Counted from the first letter of the stretch, positions 1 to 8,298 are shown. The stretch: 64,000 nt of DNA from Pseudomonadota bacterium (GCA_023399465.1 JAEWPB010000042.1:1-64000), one strand, 5' to 3'. The notes: generated by a model not told the origin, from the sequence alone. Program-made: numbers and translations.

Positions 1-744
1 GTGCTGCCGCACGCAGGTTCTGTCCTCCTTATGCTGCCACGGCATTGGCAGAAATTTCGCGATGCACTTCTGGAGCGGCTGGCGCTATTCCATACCGAAA
101 ACCCCGACCTAGCCGGCATGAGCCTCGAGCGGTTGCGACAGGCGCTGCTTCCATGTCTGTCCGCATCTGCATTCCGCGCAGCAGTGGCCATGCTGATCGA
201 CGAGCGGCGCGTTGCTCTCGAGGGTGTCTGGCTGAGGCTCATCGGTCACAAGGCGACGATGAGCGCTGGCGACGAAATACTCTGGCAAAGATTGTTGCCT
301 TTGATAGACGGCGAGGAACGGTTCCGGCCACTACGCGTCCGTGATATCGCCGGCCTGCTGGGCGAACAGGAATCCGATATTCGGCGCCTTATGAAGCTGG
401 CAAGCCGCATGGGGCGCGTACACGAAGTGGGGCAGGACCGCTTCTTTACTGTGGAGACGATCGGGGAGCTGGTTCGTATTCTCGTCGGCATGGACGCATC
501 CCTTGATGATGGATGGTTTACTGCCGCCTGCTTTCGAGATCGTGTCGATAGCGGGCGCAAGGTGGCAATCCAGATCCTCGAGTTCTTCGACCGCAACAAG
601 GTTACGGTACGGCGCGGCGACCGGCGAAGGCTCAATCGACACAAGCTGGACATGTTCGGCGATCTGGCGCAGGCTGCAGTTGACTATGGAAGAGAGTCGT
701 CCCTGGTGGGGCGTCCGGACTTCAAATCCGGGAGGGGCTGTTAG
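1..744 (+). CDS. selB: Selenocysteine-specific elongation factor SelB, C-terminal part (5' truncated by window)
   Basis: SelB delivers Sec-tRNA(Sec) to UGA codons on the ribosome, guided by the SECIS mRNA hairpin. Only the C-terminal winged-helix region is in the window (about 247 residues); the GTPase domains lie upstream. Supporting stretches are the winged-helix segments around residues 30-75 and 90-150 and the RKVAIQILEFFDR helix near residue 190, followed by an RRGDRR-type basic patch. The frame stops at 742-744, inside the tRNA-Sec gene that begins at 688, so the last ~18 residues (ending DFKSGRGC) are encoded by tRNA sequence. Family assignment is confident; the true start is not visible. 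Confidence 0.9.
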   Translation: MLPHAGSVLLMLPRHWQKFRDALLERLALFHTENPDLAGMSLERLRQALLPCLSASAFRAAVAMLIDERRVALEGVWLRLIGHKATMSAGDEILWQRLLPLIDGEERFRPLRVRDIAGLLGEQESDIRRLMKLASRMGRVHEVGQDRFFTVETIGELVRILVGMDASLDDGWFTAACFRDRVDSGRKVAIQILEFFDRNKVTVRRGDRRRLNRHKLDMFGDLAQAAVDYGRESSLVGRPDFKSGRGC

Positions 745-780
745 ACGGTCTTTGGTGGGTTCGACTCCCATTCTCTTCCG
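688..780 (+). tRNA. selC: tRNA-Sec (anticodon TCA)
   Basis: The sequence folds as a selenocysteine tRNA. It has an 8-bp acceptor stem (GGAAGAGA at 688-695 with TCTCTTCC at 772-779), a 5-bp anticodon stem CCGGA/TCCGG, a loop with anticodon TCA at 722-724, a long variable arm and a GTTCGA T-loop. The discriminator is G780. The following bases are GCA, so the CCA tail appears not to be encoded. The gene overlaps the 3' end of selB by 57 bases. Both products serve the same pathway. Confidence 0.95.
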
Positions 781-801
781 GCAATTGCGTTGGTCGGAAC
801 T

Positions 802-1226
802 GTAAGCTGGACGAGATTGGCCACGATCGTCGAACTCCCGACCGAGGCACTCTGCACATCCTGATGGCTGCACTCCGCCCGGCTTTCGGCCGAACGCATT
901 ACCGTGGACGAACGCCGGTCGCTGGAGCGGGAGCATCACGACTGGATCCGCCTTGTTCATGCAGGCCGGCACGAAGATTATGCCGCCCACAACACCGACT
1001 TCCACACCCGTCTTTATCGCGGCGCGCACGTGGCGACGCACAGGCGACCGGTGCCGCCGCCTTCAATCACGTCGAAATCGTCAGCGACGCCAGCAGCGTG
1101 TTCGCGAGGGGTTAATTCGCCCGACCGACAGGGAAGGGAACGCGTTTTCGAGCTTGTCCGCTGCAGCGGCGAACTCTCCCGATTCGCGTGACGATCATGA
1201 TGTTCGACGCGCCGCACCCGTTGTAG
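802..1226 (+). pseudogene. Remnant of a GntR-family regulator, FCD ligand-binding domain
   Basis: Conceptual translation in shifting frames gives the C-terminal FCD domain of a FadR-type regulator. First comes a segment resembling a helix ending in LSAERITVDERRSLEREH, then NTDFHTRLYRGAH (the FCD metal-site pattern, about 991-1026). Later frames give FNHVE, then RVFELVRCSGELSRFA, and finally MMFDAPHPL with a stop at 1224-1226. At least one in-frame stop near 862 and two or more frameshifts break it, and no N-terminal winged helix is present. It is a dead gene. The last segments are short, so the exact ends are uncertain. Confidence 0.7.
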
Positions 1227-1232
1227 CGTTTG

Positions 1233-1249
1233 TCACCCAACGAGGGCAT
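1233..1249 (+). promoter_or_regulatory. Island operator copy 1 (TCACCC-AACGA-GGGCAT)
   Basis: Copy of the 17-bp TCACCY-N5-GGGTAT element found ten times in this window. It lies 165 bp upstream of the Tat-exported solute-binding protein gene and points toward it. Confidence 0.65.
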
Positions 1250-1413
1250 GTCTCCCGTCCCGACAGTCTCCTAGCTTTCGTTTCAAGGGGATTGACAAAT
1301 GTTCGGTCTCCTCGTTCCAGCAACGCGCTTATCGGCTGAATATACAACAAAATACTCATAAATTGCGGGTGGCCGAGAAGCGCTTGTTTTGTTCTAAAAT
1401 CTGGGGGAATTCC

Positions 1414-3000
1414 ATGCGCAGTAAGAACACGCCTGCGGTCGATACAGGTTTGTCATCGACTCCATCGTCCAATGCTTTTAGCCGGCGCCAGGTGCTGCTG
1501 GCGTCGCTCGGCGCTGCCGGCTTCAGTCTCGTGTCCGGGCTGCTACCGAAGGTCGGTTCGCAGGCGCATGCTGCACCCGCACTCAAGCCGGGCGGCAAGC
1601 TGACCGTCGGCCACGTCGGCCAGGGCGCCCGCGGTTTCGTCAATCCGCATATCATGGGCGACGATGCCGTCGCCATGCTCAACCAGAACCTGGTTTTCGA
1701 GGGGCTGACCCAGTACGAAAACGACGGCTCGATGAGCATGTGCCTGGCGGAATCGATGACTGCCATCGATGGCGACACGTCCTACTGGGAGATCAAGATC
1801 AAGCCTGGCGTCGTTTTCCACGACGGTCAGCCGCTGACGGCCAAGGACGTCATCCACTCGATGAAGGCGATCAGCGCCGAAGGCACGGTCTCGCGCGGTT
1901 ATCTCGGACCGGTGGAGAACTACGAGGAAATCGATCCGCTGACCGTGCGCGTGAAGCTCGGCGGCAAGCGCAACTGGTTTCCCGAAGCCATGTCCTCGGC
2001 TTTCTCGGGTATCATCCCCGCCAACTTCGATCCGAAGAAGCCGGTGGGTACGGGCGCCTTCCGATACGATCGCAGCGTCGAGATGGAATCGGTCACGCTC
2101 ACGCGCCATGAAAACTATCACGGCCCGAAGGCGGTGGTGGACGAAGTCACCCTGCGCATCTTCGCCGATGAATCGGCACTGTTGAACGCAATCACGGCCG
2201 GGCAGGTCGACATCGTGAACGGCCTTTCGCCGGCAATGGCGGACGAGTACGAGGCGGACGAGCGCTTCCAGCTCTACAACTCGCCGACCGGCAAGTGCTA
2301 TCCGATCCACATGCGTTCGGACATCGAGCCCTTCAAGGAGGTCAAGCTGCGCCAGGCAATGCGCATGGTGCTCGACCGCGAGGCCGTGGTCAATTCGGGT
2401 TACAACGGCTATGCGACCATCGCCAACGACATCTACGCACCTCAGGATACGACGGCCAGCGACGCACTCGTGCGCACGCGCGATGTAGAAGGCGCCAAGA
2501 AGCTGATCGAGGAAGCCGGGCTCACCGGCAAGACCATCGAACTTACCATGGTCGATGACATGGCGACGGCGCTGATCCTTTCGGAAGATGCCAAGCTGAT
2601 CGGCCTCAATGTGGAAGTGCGCAAGCTGGAGCCGGCAGCCTTCTTCAATGAGGAGTTCATCGAGCGTCCGTTCCATGGCGGCGACTACTACCCGCCGGCA
2701 CCGTTCTTCATGACCTCCTCGCTGCTCGACGGCCCGGACCCGGGCATTCCGACGCTGCGTTGGGTCGATGACGAGTACCTGGCGCTGTGGAAGAAGGGTA
2801 ACGAGAGCGCCGATCCCGAGGAGGTCGCGAAGATCATTCGCCAGTTGAAGCAGATTCTCTTCGATCGCGGACCGCTGATCATTGCGGTCTTCGTCAACGA
2901 ACTCGGGCTTTATCGCACCGGCCTCGGCGGCATTCCCGAGGGCGACTACAACGGTACCGGCATCTATCGCTCGCTGCGTTTCGTCGGCGAACTCGCCTGA
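1414..3000 (+). CDS. ABC transporter solute-binding protein, family 5 (peptide/nickel type), Tat-exported
   Basis: Periplasmic binding protein of the DppA/OppA family, 528 aa, which would present its ligand to a Dpp-like permease. The start at 1414 was chosen because GGGGGA precedes it at a good distance; an upstream TTG at 1363 is less likely. The N-terminus carries a twin-arginine signal (SRRQVLLAS, R24-R25) ending near AHA at 51-53, so export is probably folded, by Tat. It is paralogous to the protein at 23948-25447 (shared YNGYAT motif and surrounding blocks). No permease gene is adjacent. The only family permease/ATPase set is at 18.7-22.4 kb and probably serves both. The ligand is unknown. 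Confidence 0.88.
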   Translation: MRSKNTPAVDTGLSSTPSSNAFSRRQVLLASLGAAGFSLVSGLLPKVGSQAHAAPALKPGGKLTVGHVGQGARGFVNPHIMGDDAVAMLNQNLVFEGLTQYENDGSMSMCLAESMTAIDGDTSYWEIKIKPGVVFHDGQPLTAKDVIHSMKAISAEGTVSRGYLGPVENYEEIDPLTVRVKLGGKRNWFPEAMSSAFSGIIPANFDPKKPVGTGAFRYDRSVEMESVTLTRHENYHGPKAVVDEVTLRIFADESALLNAITAGQVDIVNGLSPAMADEYEADERFQLYNSPTGKCYPIHMRSDIEPFKEVKLRQAMRMVLDREAVVNSGYNGYATIANDIYAPQDTTASDALVRTRDVEGAKKLIEEAGLTGKTIELTMVDDMATALILSEDAKLIGLNVEVRKLEPAAFFNEEFIERPFHGGDYYPPAPFFMTSSLLDGPDPGIPTLRWVDDEYLALWKKGNESADPEEVAKIIRQLKQILFDRGPLIIAVFVNELGLYRTGLGGIPEGDYNGTGIYRSLRFVGELA

Positions 3001-3010
3001 TTCGTTAAGG

Positions 3011-3043
3011 ACTGCGCGGTGGCCGATGCCGCCGCGCAGTTTC
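3011..3043 (+). terminator. Rho-independent terminator after the binding-protein gene
   Basis: A 13-bp stem (ACTGCGCGGTGGC at 3011-3023 with GCCGCCGCGCAGT at 3028-3040, one G-U pair) has a 4-base loop and is followed by TTT. Confidence 0.7.
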
Positions 3044-3363
3044 GGTCTCTAGAGACATTTTGGCCGCCGTTATCGTCGGACCCGATGGGATTGACGCAGA
3101 GGCATCTTACCCGGCGAGGCGAACCGGGCTGATCGCCACCAAGCCTGAAAAAGAAATCGATTGCCGTAGTGTTGATGCACGGCAGCCATCAACGGCTGTG
3201 GTGCGAACGTGTTTGCGCAGCCGCGGCCTCGGGAAAACCCGGGCACGGCCGGTCGATCAGTCATCATTCAATTGCAGGGAACTTGCCGGTGAGGATGGTC
3301 AGCGTCTTAGCGCTGAAATCCCGGCACTTGTGCTTCGCCGTCGGCGTGACCGGAAATGTCCGG
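3044..3363. other. Intergenic stretch without a supported gene
   Basis: Short open frames exist on both strands, but none has a convincing ribosome site or a recognisable domain. I see no copy of the island operator here. Confidence 0.4.
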
Positions 3364-3426
3364 CCTCCCGGGCAGGCAATAATGGCGCGGAATTTGCCCG
3401 CGCCATGAGTGCCCGAATCCGGGAGG
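3364..3426 (-). terminator. Nested hairpin downstream of the small protein gene
   Basis: An outer arm CCTCCCGG/CCGGGAGG encloses a perfect 9-bp stem (ATGGCGCGG at 3382-3390 with CCGCGCCAT at 3398-3406). It sits just past the stop of the minus-strand gene ending at 3441. There is no clear T-run, so it is a candidate only. Confidence 0.45.
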
Positions 3427-3440
3427 ACTTCAGGTCTGGC

Positions 3441-3722
3441 TTAGAGGATGTCGTAGATCGTATCGGTCGAACGGTGGCCGAATGCGCTTTCGAAGGCCTC
3501 GATGTGCGGTGCGGCTTCCGCCTTGAACGCCGCATAGGCTTCGCGCGAGGGCCACTCGTCGAGATCGATGAACTCGTTTTCGCCGGTGATCACCCGCTGG
3601 CCGATCCGGCCGTGCTTCTCGAACAACTCTCCGATCGGGGCAAGCAGGGCACCGTTCTTCTCCGCCCAGGCGGCGACGGTGGCAAAGGGAACGGGGAAGC
3701 GGATCACTACCATTATCGACAT
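3441..3722 (-). CDS. Small dimeric alpha/beta-barrel-like protein (ABM type), copy 1
   Basis: A 93-aa protein with the beta-alpha-beta pattern of antibiotic-biosynthesis-monooxygenase/EthD-like ferredoxin-fold proteins. The start at 3722 (MSIMVV) was chosen by comparison with its paralog at 8299-8583, which begins MSIVVV; I count about 70% identity between them. Conserved blocks are LFEKHGRI, DLDEWPSREAYAAFKAEA and FGHRSTD. It is divergent from the acyl-CoA-dehydrogenase-fold monooxygenase gene at 3981, and its paralog sits in the operon of the HpaB-like monooxygenase. A role as monooxygenase accessory, product isomerase or quinol-handling protein is plausible but inferred. Confidence 0.75.
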   Translation of the reverse strand: MSIMVVIRFPVPFATVAAWAEKNGALLAPIGELFEKHGRIGQRVITGENEFIDLDEWPSREAYAAFKAEAAPHIEAFESAFGHRSTDTIYDIL

Positions 3723-3784
3723 TGCATTGCCTTTCTTTCGTATGGATGAAAGCCGGATTTGGCCAAACCGGAAAGGCTGTTGAT

Positions 3785-3802
3785 ATACCCGCCTTAGGGT
3801 AC
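3785..3802 (-). promoter_or_regulatory. Island operator copy 2 (spacer 6 variant)
   Basis: ATACCC-GCCTTA-GGGTAC on the plus strand. Read on the minus strand it ends GGGTAT, pointing to the small protein gene starting at 3722 (63 bp away). Its spacer is 6 rather than 5, so it is the least typical copy. Confidence 0.45.
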
Positions 3803-3841
3803 ATGCCGTGCGATGGTCGCGCTTGCCTGATGTGGTGGCCA

Positions 3842-3858
3842 TCACCCCCAAAGGGTAT
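3842..3858 (+). promoter_or_regulatory. Island operator copy 3 (TCACCC-CCAAA-GGGTAT)
   Basis: Perfect match to the consensus, 123 bp upstream of the monooxygenase start at 3981 and pointing to it. Confidence 0.7.
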
Positions 3859-3980
3859 GTTACATAAGGTGGATTCGGCTCCAAAGTGGGACACCAGAAT
3901 TGGTTCAATCAACCGACGGGCCGTTGCTCAGTGTCTTCAGATGCCGGGATCGTCCGTGTGACAGCGCAGGTGTGAGAAGA

Positions 3981-5159
3981 ATGCAAGAAGTGTTGAACGC
4001 TCCCCGTTATATCCGCGGCGACATCTACAAGACCCCGGAAGAAATCCTTTCTGCCGTTGAGAAACTGCTGCCGCTGGTTCGCGAAGAAGCGGATGAAGTC
4101 GATCGTATCGGGCATCTGTCGCCCAAGCTGCAGGCCGCGCTGCGCGATGCCGGCGTCTATCGTATCGCCTGGCCGGCCGCCTGGGGCGGACCGGAAATGC
4201 GGTTCGAAGACCAGGTGCGTCTCGTCGAGATGCTCGGCTATGAGGACGCGTCGGTCGCCTGGAACGTGCAGATCCTTTCGGATACCGGCTTCTACGGCGC
4301 TCAGTTCCCGCAAGAAGTTGCCGAAGCCATCTATCCTTCCATGGACGATGCGACCGCCGGCGGTTTCTTCCCGCCCGCGCGGGCCGAAAAGGTCGAAGGC
4401 GGCTGGCATATCGCCAAGGGCCGCTGGCCGTTCGGCTCGGGCATCCACAGCGCCCAGCACATCGTCTGCGGCATCCATCTCTATGAAAACGGCCAGCCGA
4501 TTCTGAACGCTGACGGCGAACCAGAATTCCGCGTTGCCTACCTGCCGACCGAGAAGGTCACGCTGCTGAACAACTGGGACGTTCTCGGCCTGCGCGGCTC
4601 GGGTTCGACCGACTACAGCGTCGAAGACGTCACCATCGCCGACAAGCATGTGTTCGAATACTTCGACGGCGAGATGCCGCACCTGCCGCCGCTGTCGCGC
4701 TACGGCCAGTTCATCTCGATCTCGCTGCGCGGCGTGATCCTCGGCCTTGGCCGCCGCATCCTCGACGATGTCCGGGAAGAGCTGAAGAAGCGTGGGCCTG
4801 CCGATCGCCTGGTGCGCCAGCAGTTCGCTGAAGCGGAAATGAACTATCGCGCGGCCCGGGCCTATTCCTACAGCTCGGCCACCTATTTCTCCGACAAGCT
4901 CTTTGCCGGCAACATGCTGACCCCTGACGAAGTTGCCGACGCCTCGCTTTCGTCGGTCAACGCCGGCCATCAGATCTATGGCGCCTGCAAAATGGCGATG
5001 GAACTTCTCGGCGCCTCGACGATCTACAAGCGTTCGCCCTTCGAGCGTCGCCGCCGCGATCTCGACACGCTGATGGGGCACCTGTGCCACCAGCGCAAGA
5101 ACCTCTGGAATGCCGGCGCGGCGCTGCTCGGACAGACCGACATTGTTCGCCAGGCCTGA
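3981..5159 (+). CDS. Acyl-CoA dehydrogenase-fold flavin-dependent monooxygenase (group D type)
   Basis: A 392-aa protein of the acyl-CoA dehydrogenase superfamily, in the branch that includes HsaA, DszC and related FADH2-dependent monooxygenases. The N-terminal helical domain holds AAWGGPEM near residue 65. The central beta domain has the NNWDVLGLRGSGSTDY stretch (about 200-215) typical of this branch, and a C-terminal helical bundle follows. There is no CoA-dehydrogenase catalytic base context. Start 3981 follows a GAGAAG ribosome site. It would need reduced flavin, for which the flavin reductase at 10432 is the obvious partner. Oxygenation of an aromatic or amine substrate is inferred; the substrate is unknown. 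Confidence 0.8.
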   Translation: MQEVLNAPRYIRGDIYKTPEEILSAVEKLLPLVREEADEVDRIGHLSPKLQAALRDAGVYRIAWPAAWGGPEMRFEDQVRLVEMLGYEDASVAWNVQILSDTGFYGAQFPQEVAEAIYPSMDDATAGGFFPPARAEKVEGGWHIAKGRWPFGSGIHSAQHIVCGIHLYENGQPILNADGEPEFRVAYLPTEKVTLLNNWDVLGLRGSGSTDYSVEDVTIADKHVFEYFDGEMPHLPPLSRYGQFISISLRGVILGLGRRILDDVREELKKRGPADRLVRQQFAEAEMNYRAARAYSYSSATYFSDKLFAGNMLTPDEVADASLSSVNAGHQIYGACKMAMELLGASTIYKRSPFERRRRDLDTLMGHLCHQRKNLWNAGAALLGQTDIVRQA

Positions 5160-5182
5160 TGGGCCTGGATATCCTCGATAAA

Positions 5183-5223
5183 CGAAACGCCCCGGACAGA
5201 TTGTCCGGGGCGTTTCGGTTTTG
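5183..5223. terminator. Bidirectional rho-independent terminator
   Basis: A perfect 16-bp stem (5183-5198 with 5202-5217) has a 3-base loop, with T-rich sequence on both sides. It separates the convergent monooxygenase gene (+) and FAD synthetase-like gene (-). Confidence 0.85.
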
Positions 5224-5256
5224 GGCGATAAGAGAGGGGATGCAGGTTCGGCCCGG

Positions 5257-6036
5257 TCAGAGCCGTTGAAGCACCTCGGCCTCCTGCAGATGGGCAAAGC
5301 CCTCGATCGATAGCCGGCCGTCCTTCGCCACCTGCATGGTATGGCTTTCGCCGGTCTCGGTGTCACGGATCAGATAGCAGCCGGGCGCCGGGCGCATCTG
5401 GATCTGGTTGGCGCAGAAATCGATTTTCCACGGGCGGCCGAGCTGTTCGGTCGCGGCCTCGGGACTGCCGTCGAGCAATGCATTGCGTATCCCGGTGGAG
5501 GAAGCGGGCAGCACCTTTGCGAGAACGGCGCTAGTCAGGCCGTGCCGGGCGCAGAAACGCTGCAGCATTTCCGGATCGCCGCGCCGTCCGGCACCGAAAC
5601 GGAAATCGGCGCCGCAGACCATCCCGCCGACCTCAAGCCCGCGCAGGAGCACGGTTTCGAGAAAGTCCTCGGCCGCGAGGTTCGCGAAGTCGGCGTCGAA
5701 GCGCGGCTCGAAGAGATAGCCCATCTCGAGTTCCGGAAAAAACGCCCGCTTCTGCCGCGGCGAAAACAGCCGGAAGGGCGTGTGGCTCGGCGGCGCGAAA
5801 AAGCTGCGCGGATGTGGTTCGCAGGACATGATCGCCGCCGGCACGCCTTGCTGGGCGGCAAGGGCCCGGGCGGTGACGATCACGCTGTGATGGCCACGGT
5901 GAAAGCCGTCGAAATTCCCAAGGCAGAGGATTGCCCCGGGGGCGTGCCCATGTGGCATCGGGCCGATCCCGATGGGCGCAGCGGCTTCCTGTTGCCTGCG
6001 GAAGGGGAGGACCACGGTCGAATTGCTGCTTTGCAT
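5257..6036 (-). CDS. Stand-alone FAD synthetase-like protein (RibF N-terminal type)
   Basis: A 259-aa protein with the nucleotidyltransferase signature GNFDGFHRGHH at residues 40-50 and an SSTGIRNAL motif, as in the FMN adenylyltransferase domain of RibF. The C-terminal ~60 residues do not show the riboflavin-kinase GxPTAN motif, so it is probably an adenylyltransferase only, making FAD from FMN. Start 6036 is preceded by AGGAGA; an upstream TTG at 6063 is less likely. It is the last gene of the minus operon 10193-5257, which begins with an FADH2-dependent monooxygenase. This suggests a dedicated FAD supply for the pathway; housekeeping RibF is presumably elsewhere. Confidence 0.8.
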   Translation of the reverse strand: MQSSNSTVVLPFRRQQEAAAPIGIGPMPHGHAPGAILCLGNFDGFHRGHHSVIVTARALAAQQGVPAAIMSCEPHPRSFFAPPSHTPFRLFSPRQKRAFFPELEMGYLFEPRFDADFANLAAEDFLETVLLRGLEVGGMVCGADFRFGAGRRGDPEMLQRFCARHGLTSAVLAKVLPASSTGIRNALLDGSPEAATEQLGRPWKIDFCANQIQMRPAPGCYLIRDTETGESHTMQVAKDGRLSIEGFAHLQEAEVLQRL

Positions 6037-6063
6037 GACACTCTCCTTTTTCGCAGATTTCAA

Positions 6064-7047
6064 TCACATGATGGTCAGAAGGGGAAGCCCTTCACCGATC
6101 GTATCCTCGGGATCGATCACGACCTGGGTACGGCCGGTCGCAAAGGCCCTGGCGTGGATTTCCGCCCGAAAGAAGCCGTCCGCGAGTGGAGCGCTGGCGT
6201 CGGGACCCGCAATGCCCGCGGCAAAGGCCGTGCCCCAGAGCGTCCGGTTCGTGAGCGTCTGGTCTGCCCCGAGAGTGCCGGTCGCTGCAAGATAGGTAAC
6301 GAGCGCTGAGGTCGCGGTGCCGCAGGGCGACCGGTCGAAGCTGGATGAGCCGAAGAATGCAACCGATCGGAATTCGAGGTCGCCGCTTCCGGCCCAGCGA
6401 AACTGTACGAGGTCAGGTGCCGCAATCGCGTTCTTTTCGGCGGCGACCCGGATTGCCTGGTAGGCCTCGAAGGCCGCGGGGAGTTCGGGCGAAATCCCGT
6501 GGGCCGCCGCGTCGACGAGCAGAACCTCCGGGCCGGCCATCACCAGCGCGCCGGTAACCGGCCCGAGAGCGGACGGATAGCTCTTCTGCTGGTCGAGCAC
6601 CCGGCTCGGCACATGGCGGTAGACGATCTTCCCGGTGCGTCCGTCGGCCCAGTCTACTGACAGCGTTACGCGCCCGGCCGGAACGTCGATATGAACGGTG
6701 TTGGCGCCATCGTGCGGGGGGATCCAGCCCTCGTTGAGCGCGGCTGCCGCCAGCGCGATCGCGCCGTGACCGCAGGCGCCCTTGTAGGGGCTGTCGATCT
6801 CGCCGTCGCAGAACAGGGCGCCGAGATGTGATCCTTCCGACACGGGATCGGTCAGGAACGCCGCAAAGGTGTCGCGGTGCGCGCGGGGCTCGGCGGTGGC
6901 CAGCCTGCGCACGGGATGCAGAAGGGAATAGGCAGCCTCGGCCTTTTCGGCCATCGTCGCCCCGGCGATCGCGCGCATCGGCAGGATGATGCGCAAGGGC
7001 TCGCCGGCCACGTGATAGTCAAGGATTTCGAGCGTTTCTGGATGCAT
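6064..7047 (-). CDS. Proline racemase family protein (hydroxyproline epimerase-like)
   Basis: A 327-aa enzyme of the proline racemase/4-hydroxyproline 2-epimerase/trans-3-hydroxyproline dehydratase family. Both catalytic cysteines are present: ACGHG (C92) and DRSPCGT (about residue 245). That favours racemase/epimerase over the dehydratase branch, which has Thr at the second site. The start at 7047 overlaps the stop of the upstream MFS gene as TGATG, so the two are translationally coupled. In a monooxygenase operon the substrate may be a hydroxylated cyclic imino acid or another alpha-amino acid. That is inference. Confidence 0.85.
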   Translation of the reverse strand: MHPETLEILDYHVAGEPLRIILPMRAIAGATMAEKAEAAYSLLHPVRRLATAEPRAHRDTFAAFLTDPVSEGSHLGALFCDGEIDSPYKGACGHGAIALAAAALNEGWIPPHDGANTVHIDVPAGRVTLSVDWADGRTGKIVYRHVPSRVLDQQKSYPSALGPVTGALVMAGPEVLLVDAAAHGISPELPAAFEAYQAIRVAAEKNAIAAPDLVQFRWAGSGDLEFRSVAFFGSSSFDRSPCGTATSALVTYLAATGTLGADQTLTNRTLWGTAFAAGIAGPDASAPLADGFFRAEIHARAFATGRTQVVIDPEDTIGEGLPLLTIM

Positions 7048-8279
7048 CACGCGACCTCTGTCTGGGTTGGGCGGCGCGAAAGATCCGGCAGCCAGAGCGA
7101 GAGCAGCCCGGCGGCGGGCAACATCCCGCAAAGCTGCATGATTGGAGAAAGGCCGATCCGGTCGGCAAGGATGCCGATGCCCGCGGCGGCAAGGCCCGAA
7201 ACGCCAAAGGCGAGACCGAAGAACAGTCCGGCGACCAGGCCGACATGTTTCGGCAGCAGTTCCTGACCGTAGACGACAAGAGCGGAAAAGGCAGAGGACA
7301 GGATCAGGCCGACGCAGACCGACAGAGCAATGGTGCCCGTCAGCCCGGCGTGCGGCAGTGCGAGACTGAAGGGAAGCGCACCGATGATCGAGAAGTTGAT
7401 CATGCGGCGGGTGCCGATCCGGTCGGTCAGCAGGCCACCGATAAGCGTGCCGATCGCGACCGATCCTAGAAAGGCAAAAAGCGCCAGCTGCGCCTGCGAG
7501 ACCGAGAGTTCGAACGTCTCGATCAGGTGGAAGCTGTAATAGTTCTGCATGGAGGACGTATAGACGTTTTTCGTGCAGACGAGGAAGGTCAGCGTGGCGA
7601 GGATCAAGCCGACGGGGCGCCTGGTCTCGGGCGAGGCAGCAAGACGGCGAACTCTGGCGTGGTTTTCCGCCTGCAGGGCGAAAAGCACCGAGGAGAGGCG
7701 CACGACGACGGCAAAACCGATCAGCGACAGCGCGAGGCAGAACAGTATTGCGCGATGGCCCTGGGGTACGATCAGGAAGGCGGCAAGCAGGGGACCGCAG
7801 GCGCTGCCGAGGTTACCACCGAACTGAAACAGCGACTGGCCGAAGCCGATGCGCCCGCCAGCAGCGAGCCGCGTGCCGCGTGAGGCTTCAGGGTGAAAAA
7901 TCGCGGAGCCGATGCCGATGACGAAGGCCGAAAACAGCACGGCCGGATAGGTCTCTGCAAAGGCGAGCAGGACGATGCCGGCGGAAAGGGCGCACATGGC
8001 CAGTGGAAGCGGCCATGGCCGCGGATGGCGGTCGAAAACCAGGCCGACGGCCGGCTGAAAGACGGATGCGGTGATCTGGAAGACGAGACCGACCATGCCG
8101 ATCTGGCTGAATGAAAGCTGAAGTTCGGCTTTCATCAGCGGGTACAAGGCCGGCAGAAGCGACTGGATGGCGTCGTTGAGCAGGTGGCACAACGCCAGCC
8201 CCAGGAGTACGGAAAGCGCCAGCCCCCCGCCGGAGCGGGAGGAGGACGCAGAAGGGGCGGAAACGAGTTGTGTCACCAC
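7047..8279 (-). CDS. MFS transporter, fosmidomycin-resistance (Fsr) type
   Basis: A 410-aa integral membrane protein with about 12 hydrophobic segments. HPEASRG after the fourth segment (about residue 130) is the hallmark of the Fsr subfamily. An LFDRHPRPW-like loop between helices 2 and 3 and LTDRIGTRR in the second half are major-facilitator signature loops. A GTG start at 8279 is used. It lies between the small ABM-type gene (19 bp upstream) and the racemase (1-nt overlap). Likely roles are export of a toxic intermediate or transport of substrate; direction cannot be told from sequence. Confidence 0.85.
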   Translation of the reverse strand: MVTQLVSAPSASSSRSGGGLALSVLLGLALCHLLNDAIQSLLPALYPLMKAELQLSFSQIGMVGLVFQITASVFQPAVGLVFDRHPRPWPLPLAMCALSAGIVLLAFAETYPAVLFSAFVIGIGSAIFHPEASRGTRLAAGGRIGFGQSLFQFGGNLGSACGPLLAAFLIVPQGHRAILFCLALSLIGFAVVVRLSSVLFALQAENHARVRRLAASPETRRPVGLILATLTFLVCTKNVYTSSMQNYYSFHLIETFELSVSQAQLALFAFLGSVAIGTLIGGLLTDRIGTRRMINFSIIGALPFSLALPHAGLTGTIALSVCVGLILSSAFSALVVYGQELLPKHVGLVAGLFFGLAFGVSGLAAAGIGILADRIGLSPIMQLCGMLPAAGLLSLWLPDLSRRPTQTEVA

Positions 8280-8298
8280 TCTGCCTTATCGTGCCGTG

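Noticed and set aside
688..1413. Genomic island inserted at tRNA-Sec
   Set aside because: selC is a known integration site, but no integrase, tRNA 3' duplication or other mobility gene is visible in the window.
3060..3749. 229-codon plus-strand frame after the first binding-protein gene
   Set aside because: Its 3' half is antisense to the conserved small protein gene. The 5' half has no ribosome site or domain.
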